DNA of 64,000 nucleotides, from NCBI GenBank assembly GCA_009691765.1, contig SIAO01000004.1:1-64000 (forward strand), read 5' to 3'. The position numbers and the translations under genes were made by a program. Every line of letters begins with the position of its first letter. Positions within the stretch are counted from its first letter, which is position 1. The notes beneath the pieces were generated by a model that did no database searches, was not told the origin of the DNA, and worked only from the letters and a program-made list of their open reading frames with translations. Shown here one piece after another: positions 16,495 through 25,062 of the stretch. This DNA comes from Planctomycetota bacterium (GTDB lineage: Bacteria > Planctomycetota > GCA-002687715).

Positions 16495-17294
16495 AGTGCA
16501 GCGATGTACGCCCACGTCTCGCCCTGCTGCTGAGCGACGAGCTAGAGACCGACACCGCCTTGGAAGTGCTGCGGCATCTACAGTTGTGTACGCGTTGCAG
16601 CGCGATGTGCGCTGACGAAGAGCGCACGCAAGCACGATTGAAGTCCGCTCTGGCGACAGAAGCTCCGCCCGAGCAGCTTCGTCGAGCCCTCCAGCATGCG
16701 CTGCATCCGCGCCCATCTCTCTTGCACCGCGCTTGGCCCTACGCCGGTGTAGCGGCTTCGATCGCGCTGTTCTGCTGGCTGCCGCTTCTTGGCGACACCA
16801 GTGTCAATGCGCCAGAACCGACCTTGCCCGAGACCCTCGCGGTAGGGACCACCTTCTGGGGCGCTGATGTTGTGCAACAGAGCGAGCGAACTCCGCTGGT
16901 CGATCTCGGCCGTTTGGCGGGGATGGCCAGCACCGAACGCAACCTCGAGGGTGCGGCTTTAGCATCGTTCTATGCGGATTTGACCGACCTGGAGCGCCCC
17001 GACCACTGGCGCCGATTGTTCACACCTGCGGCACAGCGCTCAACGCATGTTCTCGATGCTGAAGTTCCTTCCGAGCGCACACGCGTCTTCACCTTGTCTC
17101 TTGGTGCCGCGATGGAGCTGGGCCTCGAAGGCCCTGCGGAAGGCATCTTCGCTGGCGCACGCGTCGAAGGCGACGCAGCGGCCCATGTGGTCGTGATCCG
17201 CGAAGGCGACACTTGTCACGTCTTGGTGACGTCAGGGCGCCTGCGCACCCTCGGGTTCATGTTGCACGCTGCAAGCCGTTCTTCGTCGCACTGA
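16491..17294 (+). CDS. Membrane-anchored zinc-type anti-sigma factor
   Basis: The 267-residue product begins with a ZAS/zf-HC2 domain: C3, H29, C33 and C36 (HLQLCTRC) form the expected H-x3-C-x2-C pattern that binds zinc and clamps the sigma factor. One transmembrane helix follows (about 82-100, AWPYAGVAASIALFCWLPLL), then a roughly 165-residue extracytoplasmic domain that could sense an envelope signal. It starts within the sigma gene (ATGA), so the pair is made together. Its last 38 bases overlap, tail to tail, the methyltransferase gene on the other strand. The sensory domain has no family I recognise. Confidence 0.87.
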   Translation: MKCSDVRPRLALLLSDELETDTALEVLRHLQLCTRCSAMCADEERTQARLKSALATEAPPEQLRRALQHALHPRPSLLHRAWPYAGVAASIALFCWLPLLGDTSVNAPEPTLPETLAVGTTFWGADVVQQSERTPLVDLGRLAGMASTERNLEGAALASFYADLTDLERPDHWRRLFTPAAQRSTHVLDAEVPSERTRVFTLSLGAAMELGLEGPAEGIFAGARVEGDAAAHVVVIREGDTCHVLVTSGRLRTLGFMLHAASRSSSH

Positions 17295-17964
17295 GCAGCA
17301 GATCGCGCGCAAACAGCGCGGGCCAAGCACGAGCAAGACGCGAGAAGATCCACTTCACTCCCGGTGCACGGCACACACTCGGCCACAGACCTTTCACCCA
17401 GAGTGCGGCGTAGCCCGTGGTGTGTTGCACGTGGAATCCATGCTGACGCATCAATGCGCGCAATTCCGGCAACGCAAAAAAGCGCAAGTGGCAACGATCG
17501 CTGGCAGCGCCCCGAACTTCGGGCCAACGCCCGCACAACAGCTGCAAGCGGTGACGCCAGTGAGCGATGTTGGGCACCAACAACAAGAAGATGCCACCGG
17601 GCGCCAACACGCGCGCGCACTCCGTGAACACGCGAATGTGATCGAAGCGATGTTCGATGGCGGAATCGCTGATGACGCAAGTGAAGTGCGCGTCAGGAAA
17701 CGGCAGCGACTGGGTGTCGGTGTCGCACACTTGAGCTCGCAAACCCTTGGCCAGCGCGCGTGCCGTAGCGTGAGCGGACACTTCCGTCATGCACACTTCG
17801 AAGCCTGCATGCTGCAAGCGCTCTGCGAGCATCCCTGGGCCACCATCCACGACGAGAACGCGAGCTCCGCGCGGCACCAGCGAAAGCAGCAGGCTCAAGC
17901 GCTCTTGATCCACGCGATCGTCCTTGGCGTCCCAATAGCGATCCGCTTCTTTGACGAGATCCAT
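17257..17964 (-). CDS. SAM-dependent methyltransferase
   Basis: The 235-residue class I methyltransferase has motif I at VLVVDGGPGMLAERL (about 36-50), a motif II-like stretch LPFPDAHFTCVISDSAIEH and the post-motif VLAPGGIFLLLVPN, as in Methyltransf_11 proteins that methylate sugars or small lipids. The start overlaps the stop of the acyltransferase gene before it (TGATG). It is the last gene of a five-gene minus-strand unit with three radical SAM enzymes, so it probably finishes a glycan or small-molecule product. The substrate is not evident. Its 3' end overlaps the anti-sigma gene by 38 bases. Confidence 0.87.
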   Translation of the reverse strand: MDLVKEADRYWDAKDDRVDQERLSLLLSLVPRGARVLVVDGGPGMLAERLQHAGFEVCMTEVSAHATARALAKGLRAQVCDTDTQSLPFPDAHFTCVISDSAIEHRFDHIRVFTECARVLAPGGIFLLLVPNIAHWRHRLQLLCGRWPEVRGAASDRCHLRFFALPELRALMRQHGFHVQHTTGYAALWVKGLWPSVCRAPGVKWIFSRLARAWPALFARDLLLSATKNGLQRAT

Positions 17965-18644
17965 CAGCCGCGCCCCGCACCGCGTTGACGCAGCACACGC
18001 GCTGGAACTCCCGCAGCCACGGCACCCGCCGGAATATCCTTGGTGACGACCGCCCCTGCACCGATCACCGCGCCCTTGCCGATAGTGACACCGTCGAGCA
18101 CCACCACGCCTGTCCCAAGCCACACATCATCTTCGATGCAGATCCCGCCGCGTCTCCGTAGTGGTTGCTCGATGATGGACTTGGTCGCGTCATCGAAACC
18201 ATGGTCGTAAGGGTAGAGCGCACAGCGCGGAGCCATCTGCACGCGCGCACCAATCCGCACTGGAGCCAGTGCCGTGATGATGGTGTCGGCTTGCAAATGT
18301 GAATCTGCTCCGATGCTGAGGCTGCCGCCCTCGGCAATGTGAATCAGACTGCCGCGCCACAGGCTGACACCATCAGCGATGTCGAGGCGTGCGCTGGCAT
18401 CGGGCATGTACAGCACGCAGCCGTCATCAATGAACACATTCCTCCCGAACTTCGCGGCGCCCTTCAGGCACACTTCAGCGCGCGGTGAAATCCAAGGCCA
18501 CGGTGTGAGACCTGCAAGGAAGCGCCGTTCCTTGTGAACTCCCGCCAAACAACGGGCCGCAGGACGCAGCAAGCAGCCGAGCCCTGGCACGCGAGCGCCG
18601 TAGAGCAGCAAGGCACAGGAGGTTTTTAGAAGCGAGGACGCCAT
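17964..18644 (-). CDS. Hexapeptide-repeat acyltransferase
   Basis: The 226-residue protein shows left-handed beta-helix hexapeptide repeats from about residue 70 on (FIDDGCVLYMP, LSIGADSHL, VRIGARVQ, ICIEDDVWLG, VTIGKGAVIGAGAVVTKDI), ending in the classic AGVPARVLR of the LacA/MaaT/NodL sugar O-acetyltransferases. The catalytic His expected before the second loop is probably in YPYDHGFD. The hydrophobic N-terminus (SLLKTSCALLLYGARVPGLG) may associate with the membrane. It overlaps the genes on both sides by one base. It most likely acetylates a sugar intermediate made by this cluster. Confidence 0.88.
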   Translation of the reverse strand: MASSLLKTSCALLLYGARVPGLGCLLRPAARCLAGVHKERRFLAGLTPWPWISPRAEVCLKGAAKFGRNVFIDDGCVLYMPDASARLDIADGVSLWRGSLIHIAEGGSLSIGADSHLQADTIITALAPVRIGARVQMAPRCALYPYDHGFDDATKSIIEQPLRRRGGICIEDDVWLGTGVVVLDGVTIGKGAVIGAGAVVTKDIPAGAVAAGVPARVLRQRGAGRG

Positions 18645-19738
18645 CAGCCGGGCGTCATCATAAGCGCCTGCGGATCGGTGTATTGCTTCACGACCAAGTC
18701 GGCGCGGTCCGCGAAGGCTGCAGCGGACTCCGCATCGCCACGCGCGGTGGCCCCTGGCAGCCCTCGCAGTAAGTAGCAGCGCACTGCAACACCCGCATCG
18801 TCGAGATACATCAATGCCGCACGCACACTCTCGCGATAATCTGCCGCACTGCGACCGGGAACGAGGCGCCGCTGGCCTTCCAGAACTCCCGCTTCCAAGG
18901 ATTCAATGCCCAGTTTCAATTCCACGCAGCTTGCGCGACGAAGCGCTTGCGCCAAAGCTGCCGTCACGCATTCGGGTCTAGTCTCAACTTCGATAGGCGC
19001 GCGCTGTTCACGCTTCAGTGCAGCAATGCGTGAAAGCAACACGAGTGCATCGGTTTCGTCGGCGCCAAACAACGGATCGCGGAAAACGACACGGCGCGGC
19101 TGATGCAGCGCGACCAGTGCCGCGAATTCTTGCGCCGTTCGTGCCGGGCTGCGCCGCAACAAGCGTCGGCCTGTCGCCAACGTGTAAGGACACCAGGCGC
19201 ATTCGTGAGTGCAGCCACGGTTGTGATGCAGCGGCAACCAGCGGCGCTTCCCGAGCGGGAGTCCTGTCCAATCAGCGTCCGGAGCCGTCTCGGCGTCGAA
19301 AGGTGCAATCCCCGCCAACTGGGTTGCAGCGTCATAGCCGCTTGGCGCTTCGATCACACGCGCTGTAGGCAGGAGCTTGGCAATCTCCGCACGGCGCACG
19401 CCCAAGCTTGTGCCGAACAACGCAAGCTGCGCCGCAGGCTCGGCGCGTTGCACTGCACCCGCTTCGCGAAGGTCGTGCACGAACGCGGCGAGCGCAACTC
19501 GCACGACGACGAAGTCGTGGCCAAGAGGCAGCGTGCGCTTAGGTTGCAGCGTGAGATCCACGGCATGCACCGAAGCACCCATGGCGACGAGCGCTCCCTG
19601 CATTTCTGCAAGCGAGAGCGCTGGATACACAAAGCCATCCGTGGGCACCACCAAACCCAAGCCGCCCATGCCCTCGCGGTTCACGAGTGAGCCCGAGGGG
19701 CTCGCGGGATTCAGCAGCAGCAGTGCCGCGCCGCGCAT
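18644..19738 (-). CDS. Radical SAM protein
   Basis: The 364-residue protein carries the radical SAM motif at C176, C180 and C183 (GCTHECAWCPY), which binds the 4Fe-4S cluster that cleaves SAM. The N-terminal 150 residues resemble a degenerate cobalamin-binding-type Rossmann region (LLLLNPASPSG, YPALSLAEMQGALVAMG), but no cobalamin DxHxxG motif is seen. Later blocks (VEVETRPEC-like, ELKLGIES) match the TIM barrel of the family. The spacing to the upstream gene is 6 bases and it overlaps the acyltransferase by one base. The reaction and substrate are unknown. Confidence 0.85.
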   Translation of the reverse strand: MRGAALLLLNPASPSGSLVNREGMGGLGLVVPTDGFVYPALSLAEMQGALVAMGASVHAVDLTLQPKRTLPLGHDFVVVRVALAAFVHDLREAGAVQRAEPAAQLALFGTSLGVRRAEIAKLLPTARVIEAPSGYDAATQLAGIAPFDAETAPDADWTGLPLGKRRWLPLHHNRGCTHECAWCPYTLATGRRLLRRSPARTAQEFAALVALHQPRRVVFRDPLFGADETDALVLLSRIAALKREQRAPIEVETRPECVTAALAQALRRASCVELKLGIESLEAGVLEGQRRLVPGRSAADYRESVRAALMYLDDAGVAVRCYLLRGLPGATARGDAESAAAFADRADLVVKQYTDPQALMMTPG

Positions 19739-19744
19739 GAGCGT

Positions 19745-20782
19745 TCAACGATCTCCCGGCGCGTTGCCGTGAGAATTGAACGGTCCTGGCTTCCACCAAG
19801 ACCACTCTGTGCACAGGCGACAGGGCGCAACATCCGCAAGATCCTTAGCAAGATGTTTGGCGCGCAGCCCTTGCATGCGTGGGCCGTTCCACACTGCCAT
19901 CACCGAACCAGCTTCCGCTACATTTCCGAGCGGATACTTGGCGCCGAAGTCGCGATCGCAACATGTCATGGTGCCGTCCACATACACATGCGCGTGATAC
20001 CAGAGCAGCGGGCAGTGGTAACGGTCCTTCATGGACACGCGCTCCGTCGTCGGATCTTTCAGGCGAGTGATTTCTTTCACCTGATTGCCCCAACTGTCGA
20101 AGGCTTTCACATTCACGCGATCGACACCGGGACGCGACCAGTGACTGCGGAACGACGCGGCTTGTTCGTGCGTCGGCGCCATCTCGATGAGCTGCACGTA
20201 GGTTTTGGGTGGCGCGACTGCACCTCCGCAACTCTGCTTCAGCGTAATGAAGCGCTCGATGTTGGCCACGGTGACCGCGAAATCTGCCTTGCGCCGAATG
20301 GCTTCGTAGGTGGCTGCGTCCATGCCGTCGAGGCACAAGTAAATCTCCGACAAACCAGAGCCCAAGATGGCGCGCGCTTGTTTCTCGTCGAGCAAAGTCG
20401 CGTTCGTGGAGATGGACACCTCGAGGCCCGCTTCTCGCGCATAGCGGATCATGGATGCGAGTTTGGGGTGAAGAAGAGGTTCGCCCCAAATGTGCAAAGT
20501 GGTCGTGCGCACGTGTGGCGCCATCTCATCAACGATGCGCTGAAAGAAGTCCTCTTCCATGAAACCCTTGGCGCGCTCCAGCACGTGCAGCCCAGTGGGG
20601 CACATCACGCAATCAAGATTGCACACATTGGTGATCTCGATGTAGAGCCGGTCAGGCCATGCGCCCTTCAAATCCGTCTTGCCCTTCGACCAATGGCGCC
20701 ACAACCGTGGGAGATTGAGCGTGGTCCTGATGCGCTTTTTCAAGCGCGCCAGAGGGCCCGGCAGCTTCGGTGGCGATGACAT
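19745..20782 (-). CDS. Radical SAM/SPASM-type protein
   Basis: The radical SAM motif is C54, C58, C61 (CNLDCVMCPTG), followed by barrel motifs (LHIWGEPLLHP, EVSISTNATLL, IYLCLDG). The C-terminus has clustered cysteines (TCCDRDFGAKYPLGNV, then CRLCTEW) typical of a SPASM or twitch auxiliary cluster. Relatives modify peptides, or act on sugars or alcohols in antibiotic and lipid pathways. The product is 345 residues. It sits 8 bases after the B12-binding radical SAM gene and 6 before the next radical SAM gene, so all three are probably made together. The substrate is unknown. Confidence 0.88.
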   Translation of the reverse strand: MSSPPKLPGPLARLKKRIRTTLNLPRLWRHWSKGKTDLKGAWPDRLYIEITNVCNLDCVMCPTGLHVLERAKGFMEEDFFQRIVDEMAPHVRTTTLHIWGEPLLHPKLASMIRYAREAGLEVSISTNATLLDEKQARAILGSGLSEIYLCLDGMDAATYEAIRRKADFAVTVANIERFITLKQSCGGAVAPPKTYVQLIEMAPTHEQAASFRSHWSRPGVDRVNVKAFDSWGNQVKEITRLKDPTTERVSMKDRYHCPLLWYHAHVYVDGTMTCCDRDFGAKYPLGNVAEAGSVMAVWNGPRMQGLRAKHLAKDLADVAPCRLCTEWSWWKPGPFNSHGNAPGDR

Positions 20783-20790
20783 AGATGGGT

Positions 20791-22284
20791 TCAGCGTCGC
20801 CCCGTAGCCGTCACAGGTGCATTACCGCTCAAAGGCGTTTGACGCACCAACCACTTCTTGCCCATGTTCTTGAACGGGCCAACTCCGAGGCGCTTCACCC
20901 ATTTGCGTTGCGTGAACTTGAAGAACCACTGCTTGACGGGGGAATCGAGCTCGGCCTCGATGCTGCGTGCGCGGTGCCCGCGAGTGCGGAATTCGTACTC
21001 CGCAATTTCCACCAGCTCGATCAGACGCTTGGTAGGTAGCTGCGACAAATTGAACATGGGCTCGCTCACTGTGCGCGTGCCGTAGTAGTAGCTCGCGCGA
21101 CGGAACAGCTCCTTGCGTGGGATGCCGTCGAAGCGGTCCTTGATGTCATTCCAAAGTCCGGTGCCTGGGAACGGCGTTGTGAGCGAGAACATCGCTTCGT
21201 GCAATGGTAATTCGCAAGCGAGATCGATGGTGCGACGCACAGATTGTTCCGTATCGCCAGGCAGACCGATCATGAAATAGCCTTTGGCGAGGATGCCTGC
21301 TTCATCACACCAAGCAACCGCGTTGCGCACTTCGTCGAGCGTGGCTTCCTTGTCCACGCGGACCATCACTTCAGGATCGCCAGTTTCGATGCCGTAGTGA
21401 ATTTTCGAGCAGCCTGCGGCCGCCATGGCGTGATAATGCTCGCGCGTCAAACGATCCACGCGTGCGAGGCACTGCCAGCGATAGCCAGTCTTGCGCGCCA
21501 CCATTTCTTGGGTGAACTCCATCAAGCGGTTCACGTTCACCACGAACAGATCGTCCACAAAGTAGAAATGCGTGATGCCGTAGCGCTCGTGGATGGTATC
21601 CATCTCGGCAATGATGGCGTCGTTCGGAGTAGTGATGTAGCGTCGGCCGAACAGCCCCTTGAAGCAGTAGGTGCAAGCGTAGGGACAACCTCGACTGGTC
21701 ATCATGGTGGTCATGGGTTCGCCATCCCACGCGCGCAACGGATAGCGCTCAATCTGCATCAACTCGCGATCAGGCAAGGGAAGCTCGCCGAGATCACGCG
21801 TGAGTCCTCGATCGGAATTGCGAACGGCACCGTCGTGCCCGCGCCACGCGAGCCCTTCGATATTCGAGAAATCGCTGTCACCGCGCCCAAGCGCATCCAT
21901 GAGATCACCGCAGGTGATCTCGCCTTCCCCAAAGATGACGAAGTCGGTCGCGGCTTCATCGACAAGAGTCTCGGCCGGGAAGATGGTGACGTGCGGGCCG
22001 CCCATGAGCACAGGTATCTGCGGCGCACGGCGCTTGAACGCCTGGGCCAGTTCGCAACACACGTGGTACAGGTGCGTCCACGTGGTGATGCCGATGATGG
22101 TCGGATTGGTGGCCAAAACCTGCTCCACGATCTCGGGCACACCCGCGCTCGGGAACAAGCCAAAATCGTGGATGCTCACCTCATGACCGCGTTGTTTGAC
22201 GGCGGCGGCCACATACCCGAGCCCTAAGGGCGGATACGAGTTCACCATCACATCCCACGGAGGAGCTACTAAGGCCAGTCGCAT
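20791..22284 (-). CDS. B12-binding-domain radical SAM protein
   Basis: The start MRLALVAPPWDV is taken where homology to the family begins. The N-terminal 150 residues form the B12-binding-like domain (PPLGLGYVAAAVKQRGHEV, GGPHVTIFPAE, FVIFGEGE). The radical SAM motif is C200, C204, C207 (CPYACTYCFKG), with YGIETGDPEV and GYFMIGLPGDTEQS later. Members are methylases, mutases or ring-forming enzymes, many cobalamin-dependent. It heads the minus-strand unit that runs to 17257 and is divergent from a glycosyltransferase gene 96 bases away. A corrinoid requirement would link it to the B12 riboswitch at 43824, but that is inference. Confidence 0.9.
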   Translation of the reverse strand: MRLALVAPPWDVMVNSYPPLGLGYVAAAVKQRGHEVSIHDFGLFPSAGVPEIVEQVLATNPTIIGITTWTHLYHVCCELAQAFKRRAPQIPVLMGGPHVTIFPAETLVDEAATDFVIFGEGEITCGDLMDALGRGDSDFSNIEGLAWRGHDGAVRNSDRGLTRDLGELPLPDRELMQIERYPLRAWDGEPMTTMMTSRGCPYACTYCFKGLFGRRYITTPNDAIIAEMDTIHERYGITHFYFVDDLFVVNVNRLMEFTQEMVARKTGYRWQCLARVDRLTREHYHAMAAAGCSKIHYGIETGDPEVMVRVDKEATLDEVRNAVAWCDEAGILAKGYFMIGLPGDTEQSVRRTIDLACELPLHEAMFSLTTPFPGTGLWNDIKDRFDGIPRKELFRRASYYYGTRTVSEPMFNLSQLPTKRLIELVEIAEYEFRTRGHRARSIEAELDSPVKQWFFKFTQRKWVKRLGVGPFKNMGKKWLVRQTPLSGNAPVTATGRR

Positions 22285-22380
22285 GTTTTTTGCTGTGCTC
22301 TTGAAACAGACGCTATGGCCTTGTGACCACAGCACTCACTGCTCGCAACGGAGTATAGTCCAACGCGAGGGAAAAACACG

Positions 22381-23388
22381 GTGCCAGTCTCAACCCCGCT
22401 GTGCTGGGTCAGTGTTCCATGGCCGCACGCGGAGAATCCATACCTCGGCCTTCTTGGCGCTGCGCTGGAGGCACAAGACTGCACGCCACCACACAACGTG
22501 CGGCCGGCAGAGGCTTTGCGTCAGCATGCATCCGTGTTGCATGTGCACTGGATCTGGCTGAACAAGGACCCCATCCGCAATCTGCTGCGGAAGCGCGAAC
22601 TCGTGAGCCTGCTCGAAAACGCTCAATCGCTGCGTAGGCCCGTGGTGTGGACCATGCACAACATCGATCCACATGATGCCAGCGCGCCGGAACGAGAGAT
22701 GATGCAGCGCGTCGCTCGGGCCGCGGTCGGCATTGTGGTGCATAGCGAAGCGAGCGTCGATGCCGCGGGCGGCGCGAACAAAGCCGCGCTCGTGCGCGTG
22801 ATTCCTCATGGCCCCTTACGCGACGCCTACGGACCTGCGCCAACAAGATCCGATGCGCGCATGATCTGTAGTCTGCCCGAACGGCCAACTCTGCTGTGCT
22901 TCGGACAACTCCGCCCGTACCGCGGAATCCAAGAACTCATCGCTGCATTCAGGCGCACCCAACTTGTTGCCACACTGCTGATCGTCGGCTCGTGCACCAA
23001 CGCGGAACTGAAGAAGTCCTTGCTGCAACTCGCGCAAGGCGACGAGCGGATTGTGCTGATCCCAGAGCGGGTCCCCGACGAACTGGTGCCACACTTTTTC
23101 GCGGCCGCAGATATTGCGGTGCTGCCCTACCGTGCCGCCACCACTTCGGGTGTCGCCAACCTCGCCATCGGCTACCAACGCCCGCTCGTGCTGCCTGATG
23201 TCCCGTCGCTCGTTCAAGGTTTGCCCGCAGCCATCCACACGCGCATCGCCTCTGGCGAACCGATCGAAGCAGCGCTTGCGCGCGCGCTCAACAAGCCAGC
23301 TCCGACGCCGGCGGACTTTCCCGAGCAAGTTTCGTGGAACACCGTGGCCAAGGCGCACCGGACATTGTTCGACCAACTGCTCCGCTGA
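22381..23388 (+). CDS. Glycosyltransferase, GT4-like
   Basis: The 335-residue protein starts at GTG with GAGGG upstream. It has a GT-B fold layout: an N-terminal half with VLHVHWIWLN and VVWTMHNIDPHD, and a C-terminal half with CFGQLRPYRGIQELIAAF, then VPDELVPHFFAAADIAVLPYRAATTSG, the usual nucleotide-sugar-binding block of family 4 retaining enzymes. It should act at the cytoplasmic face of the membrane on a polysaccharide or glycolipid precursor. It diverges from the radical SAM unit, which supports a joint glycan-type pathway. Confidence 0.88.
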   Translation: MPVSTPLCWVSVPWPHAENPYLGLLGAALEAQDCTPPHNVRPAEALRQHASVLHVHWIWLNKDPIRNLLRKRELVSLLENAQSLRRPVVWTMHNIDPHDASAPEREMMQRVARAAVGIVVHSEASVDAAGGANKAALVRVIPHGPLRDAYGPAPTRSDARMICSLPERPTLLCFGQLRPYRGIQELIAAFRRTQLVATLLIVGSCTNAELKKSLLQLAQGDERIVLIPERVPDELVPHFFAAADIAVLPYRAATTSGVANLAIGYQRPLVLPDVPSLVQGLPAAIHTRIASGEPIEAALARALNKPAPTPADFPEQVSWNTVAKAHRTLFDQLLR

Positions 23389-23410
23389 TGCCGCGCGAGT
23401 GCTCCCTGCA

Positions 23411-24214
23411 TTACGCGCTGCGCCGCGACTGGGCATGACGCAACGCATCCGCCAGCAGCAACAGACTCGTCAGCAGCAGCACTCCCAGTGAAAGAATGTT
23501 TGGTGCTCCGTTATGCAGGATTGGTGATGGCTCGTACCAACCAAGAGGTGTGGCGTAACGCACCCACTCGTAGTCGCGCAACGCGTGCGAAAGAAAGTCG
23601 AGCAGCATTGCCAGCCCCGTGCACACCGCGAAGATCCGAATCGCGTGCGCGCCATCCGAAGCCGCCACGGAGATACGCAATGCCAAGCAACCGAACCAAG
23701 CCACCAGCAGCGAGTAGTTGAGCACCACCAACCAGTAAGTGCCCAAAGGAAGATGCTGAAGCTCACCGACGCAAACTGCACCTAGAACTGCACCCACAAG
23801 CGGAGCATGTCCGAGCAGCAACGCGACTGGTACGAGTGCCGCTGCGAGCGACAAGACGAGTTTGCGTCGCGTGAGCGCCGTCGACAGCAAGACCTCCAAG
23901 CCACCGCGCGACCGCTCCCCCGCAGGCAGTGGCAACATGAGCGTGGCTGCTGCAAGTGCCGCAGCGAGCAACGTCAGCGGATGCTGGAACGGAATCAAGA
24001 ATGCACCTTCGGGGGTGAAGATGTCCACATTGATCACATCGGAGCGCAACCACGCACTCAAACGCTGCACCACCGGCCGGAGCACGTCGCGTTCGCGCGA
24101 CCAACTGGGATAGGCGAGCCCATTGACCACACCCACCAGCACAGGCAGCGCCATGGCCAACAAGCAACCACGCCGCGCGCGCCGCAACACATAGCGTGTG
24201 AGGGCCAACTTCAT
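23411..24214 (-). CDS. ABC transporter permease
   Basis: The 267-residue membrane protein has about six predicted transmembrane segments (for example CLLAMALPVLVGVVNGLAY, LTLLAAALAAATLMLPLP, LVLSLAAALVPVALLLGH, LLVAWFGCLALRISVAA and a C-terminal LSLGVLLLTSLLLLADAL) and the short ERSRGGLEVLLST cytoplasmic loop typical of ABC-2 type permeases. The start overlaps the stop of the ATPase gene by ATGA. With the ATPase and the membrane protein upstream it forms a three-gene exporter-like unit. The cargo is unknown. Confidence 0.85.
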   Translation of the reverse strand: MKLALTRYVLRRARRGCLLAMALPVLVGVVNGLAYPSWSRERDVLRPVVQRLSAWLRSDVINVDIFTPEGAFLIPFQHPLTLLAAALAAATLMLPLPAGERSRGGLEVLLSTALTRRKLVLSLAAALVPVALLLGHAPLVGAVLGAVCVGELQHLPLGTYWLVVLNYSLLVAWFGCLALRISVAASDGAHAIRIFAVCTGLAMLLDFLSHALRDYEWVRYATPLGWYEPSPILHNGAPNILSLGVLLLTSLLLLADALRHAQSRRSA

Positions 24215-25062
24215 GTTGCGCCCTGCCCTTCCAGCGTGTGGAACAGCGCATCAAACCCAGCATCTTCGATGAGCACATCGCGAGGGTTTTCGGCGGCGAG
24301 GCTTTGCAGCATGGCGGCATCGGCTCGCGCAATCAATCGCACGTGCTCACGACCATCGGCGCCTACGGAACGCACGCGACGAGGCATGCGCAGTCGAAGT
24401 TCTTGCATCGGAGCGCAGAGTTTCACGCGCCCTTGATGAATGAGCGTGACGCGATCCGCCACACGCTCCACTTCGTCCAACACGTGGCTGCTGAGCAAGA
24501 TGCCTGAGCCACGCGCGCGGGCGGCGCTTAAAAGTTCAAGGAATGCGAGCCGTACCAAAGGATCGAGCGCGTTCGTGGGTTCATCGAGCAGCAGCAACTG
24601 CGGATCGTGCTGCAACGCGGCTGTGATGGCGAACGCCTGCCTCATCCCCGTGGAACATGCACCGAGGCGGAGAGACAAAGCGCTTCCTGGAAGCCGCAGC
24701 GCTTGAAGCACTTCAGTGCGACGCACGGGCGGACGCTCTTGCAGCTCGGACATTAGGTTCAGCATGTCTACTGCTTTGAGGTCGAAGAAAGCGCCGCCCT
24801 CGCCACGCAAGAAACCGATCCGTTGACGCCAAGCGCTGGAACTTGGTTCCAAGGTCAAACCAAAGTGCTTCACGCTGCCGGACTGCGGACGCAGCAAGTC
24901 GAGCAGCACACGCAGCGTTGTGGTCTTGCCCGCGCCATTGGGGCCGAGGAACGCGTGAATCTCGCCGGCGCGAACCTGAATCGCGACTTTGTCCAACGCG
25001 ACTCGACCGGCGAAGTCGACGCATAACCCTTCGGCCTCGAGCAGCAATGCGGGCTCAGCCAT
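24211..25062 (-). CDS. ABC transporter ATP-binding protein
   Basis: The 283-residue ATPase has Walker A GPNGAGKTT (40-48), a signature region with the shortened form CSTGMRQAFAIT, Walker B LLLLDEPTNALDP and the H-loop in LLSSHVLDEVERV, as in the ABC-2/DrrA class. A C-terminal extension follows the nucleotide-binding domain. MAEPALLLEAEG is taken as the start because AAGG lies just upstream and an in-frame extension lacks homology. It overlaps the membrane-protein gene by 8 bases and the permease gene by 4. Confidence 0.92.
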   Translation of the reverse strand: MAEPALLLEAEGLCVDFAGRVALDKVAIQVRAGEIHAFLGPNGAGKTTTLRVLLDLLRPQSGSVKHFGLTLEPSSSAWRQRIGFLRGEGGAFFDLKAVDMLNLMSELQERPPVRRTEVLQALRLPGSALSLRLGACSTGMRQAFAITAALQHDPQLLLLDEPTNALDPLVRLAFLELLSAARARGSGILLSSHVLDEVERVADRVTLIHQGRVKLCAPMQELRLRMPRRVRSVGADGREHVRLIARADAAMLQSLAAENPRDVLIEDAGFDALFHTLEGQGAT

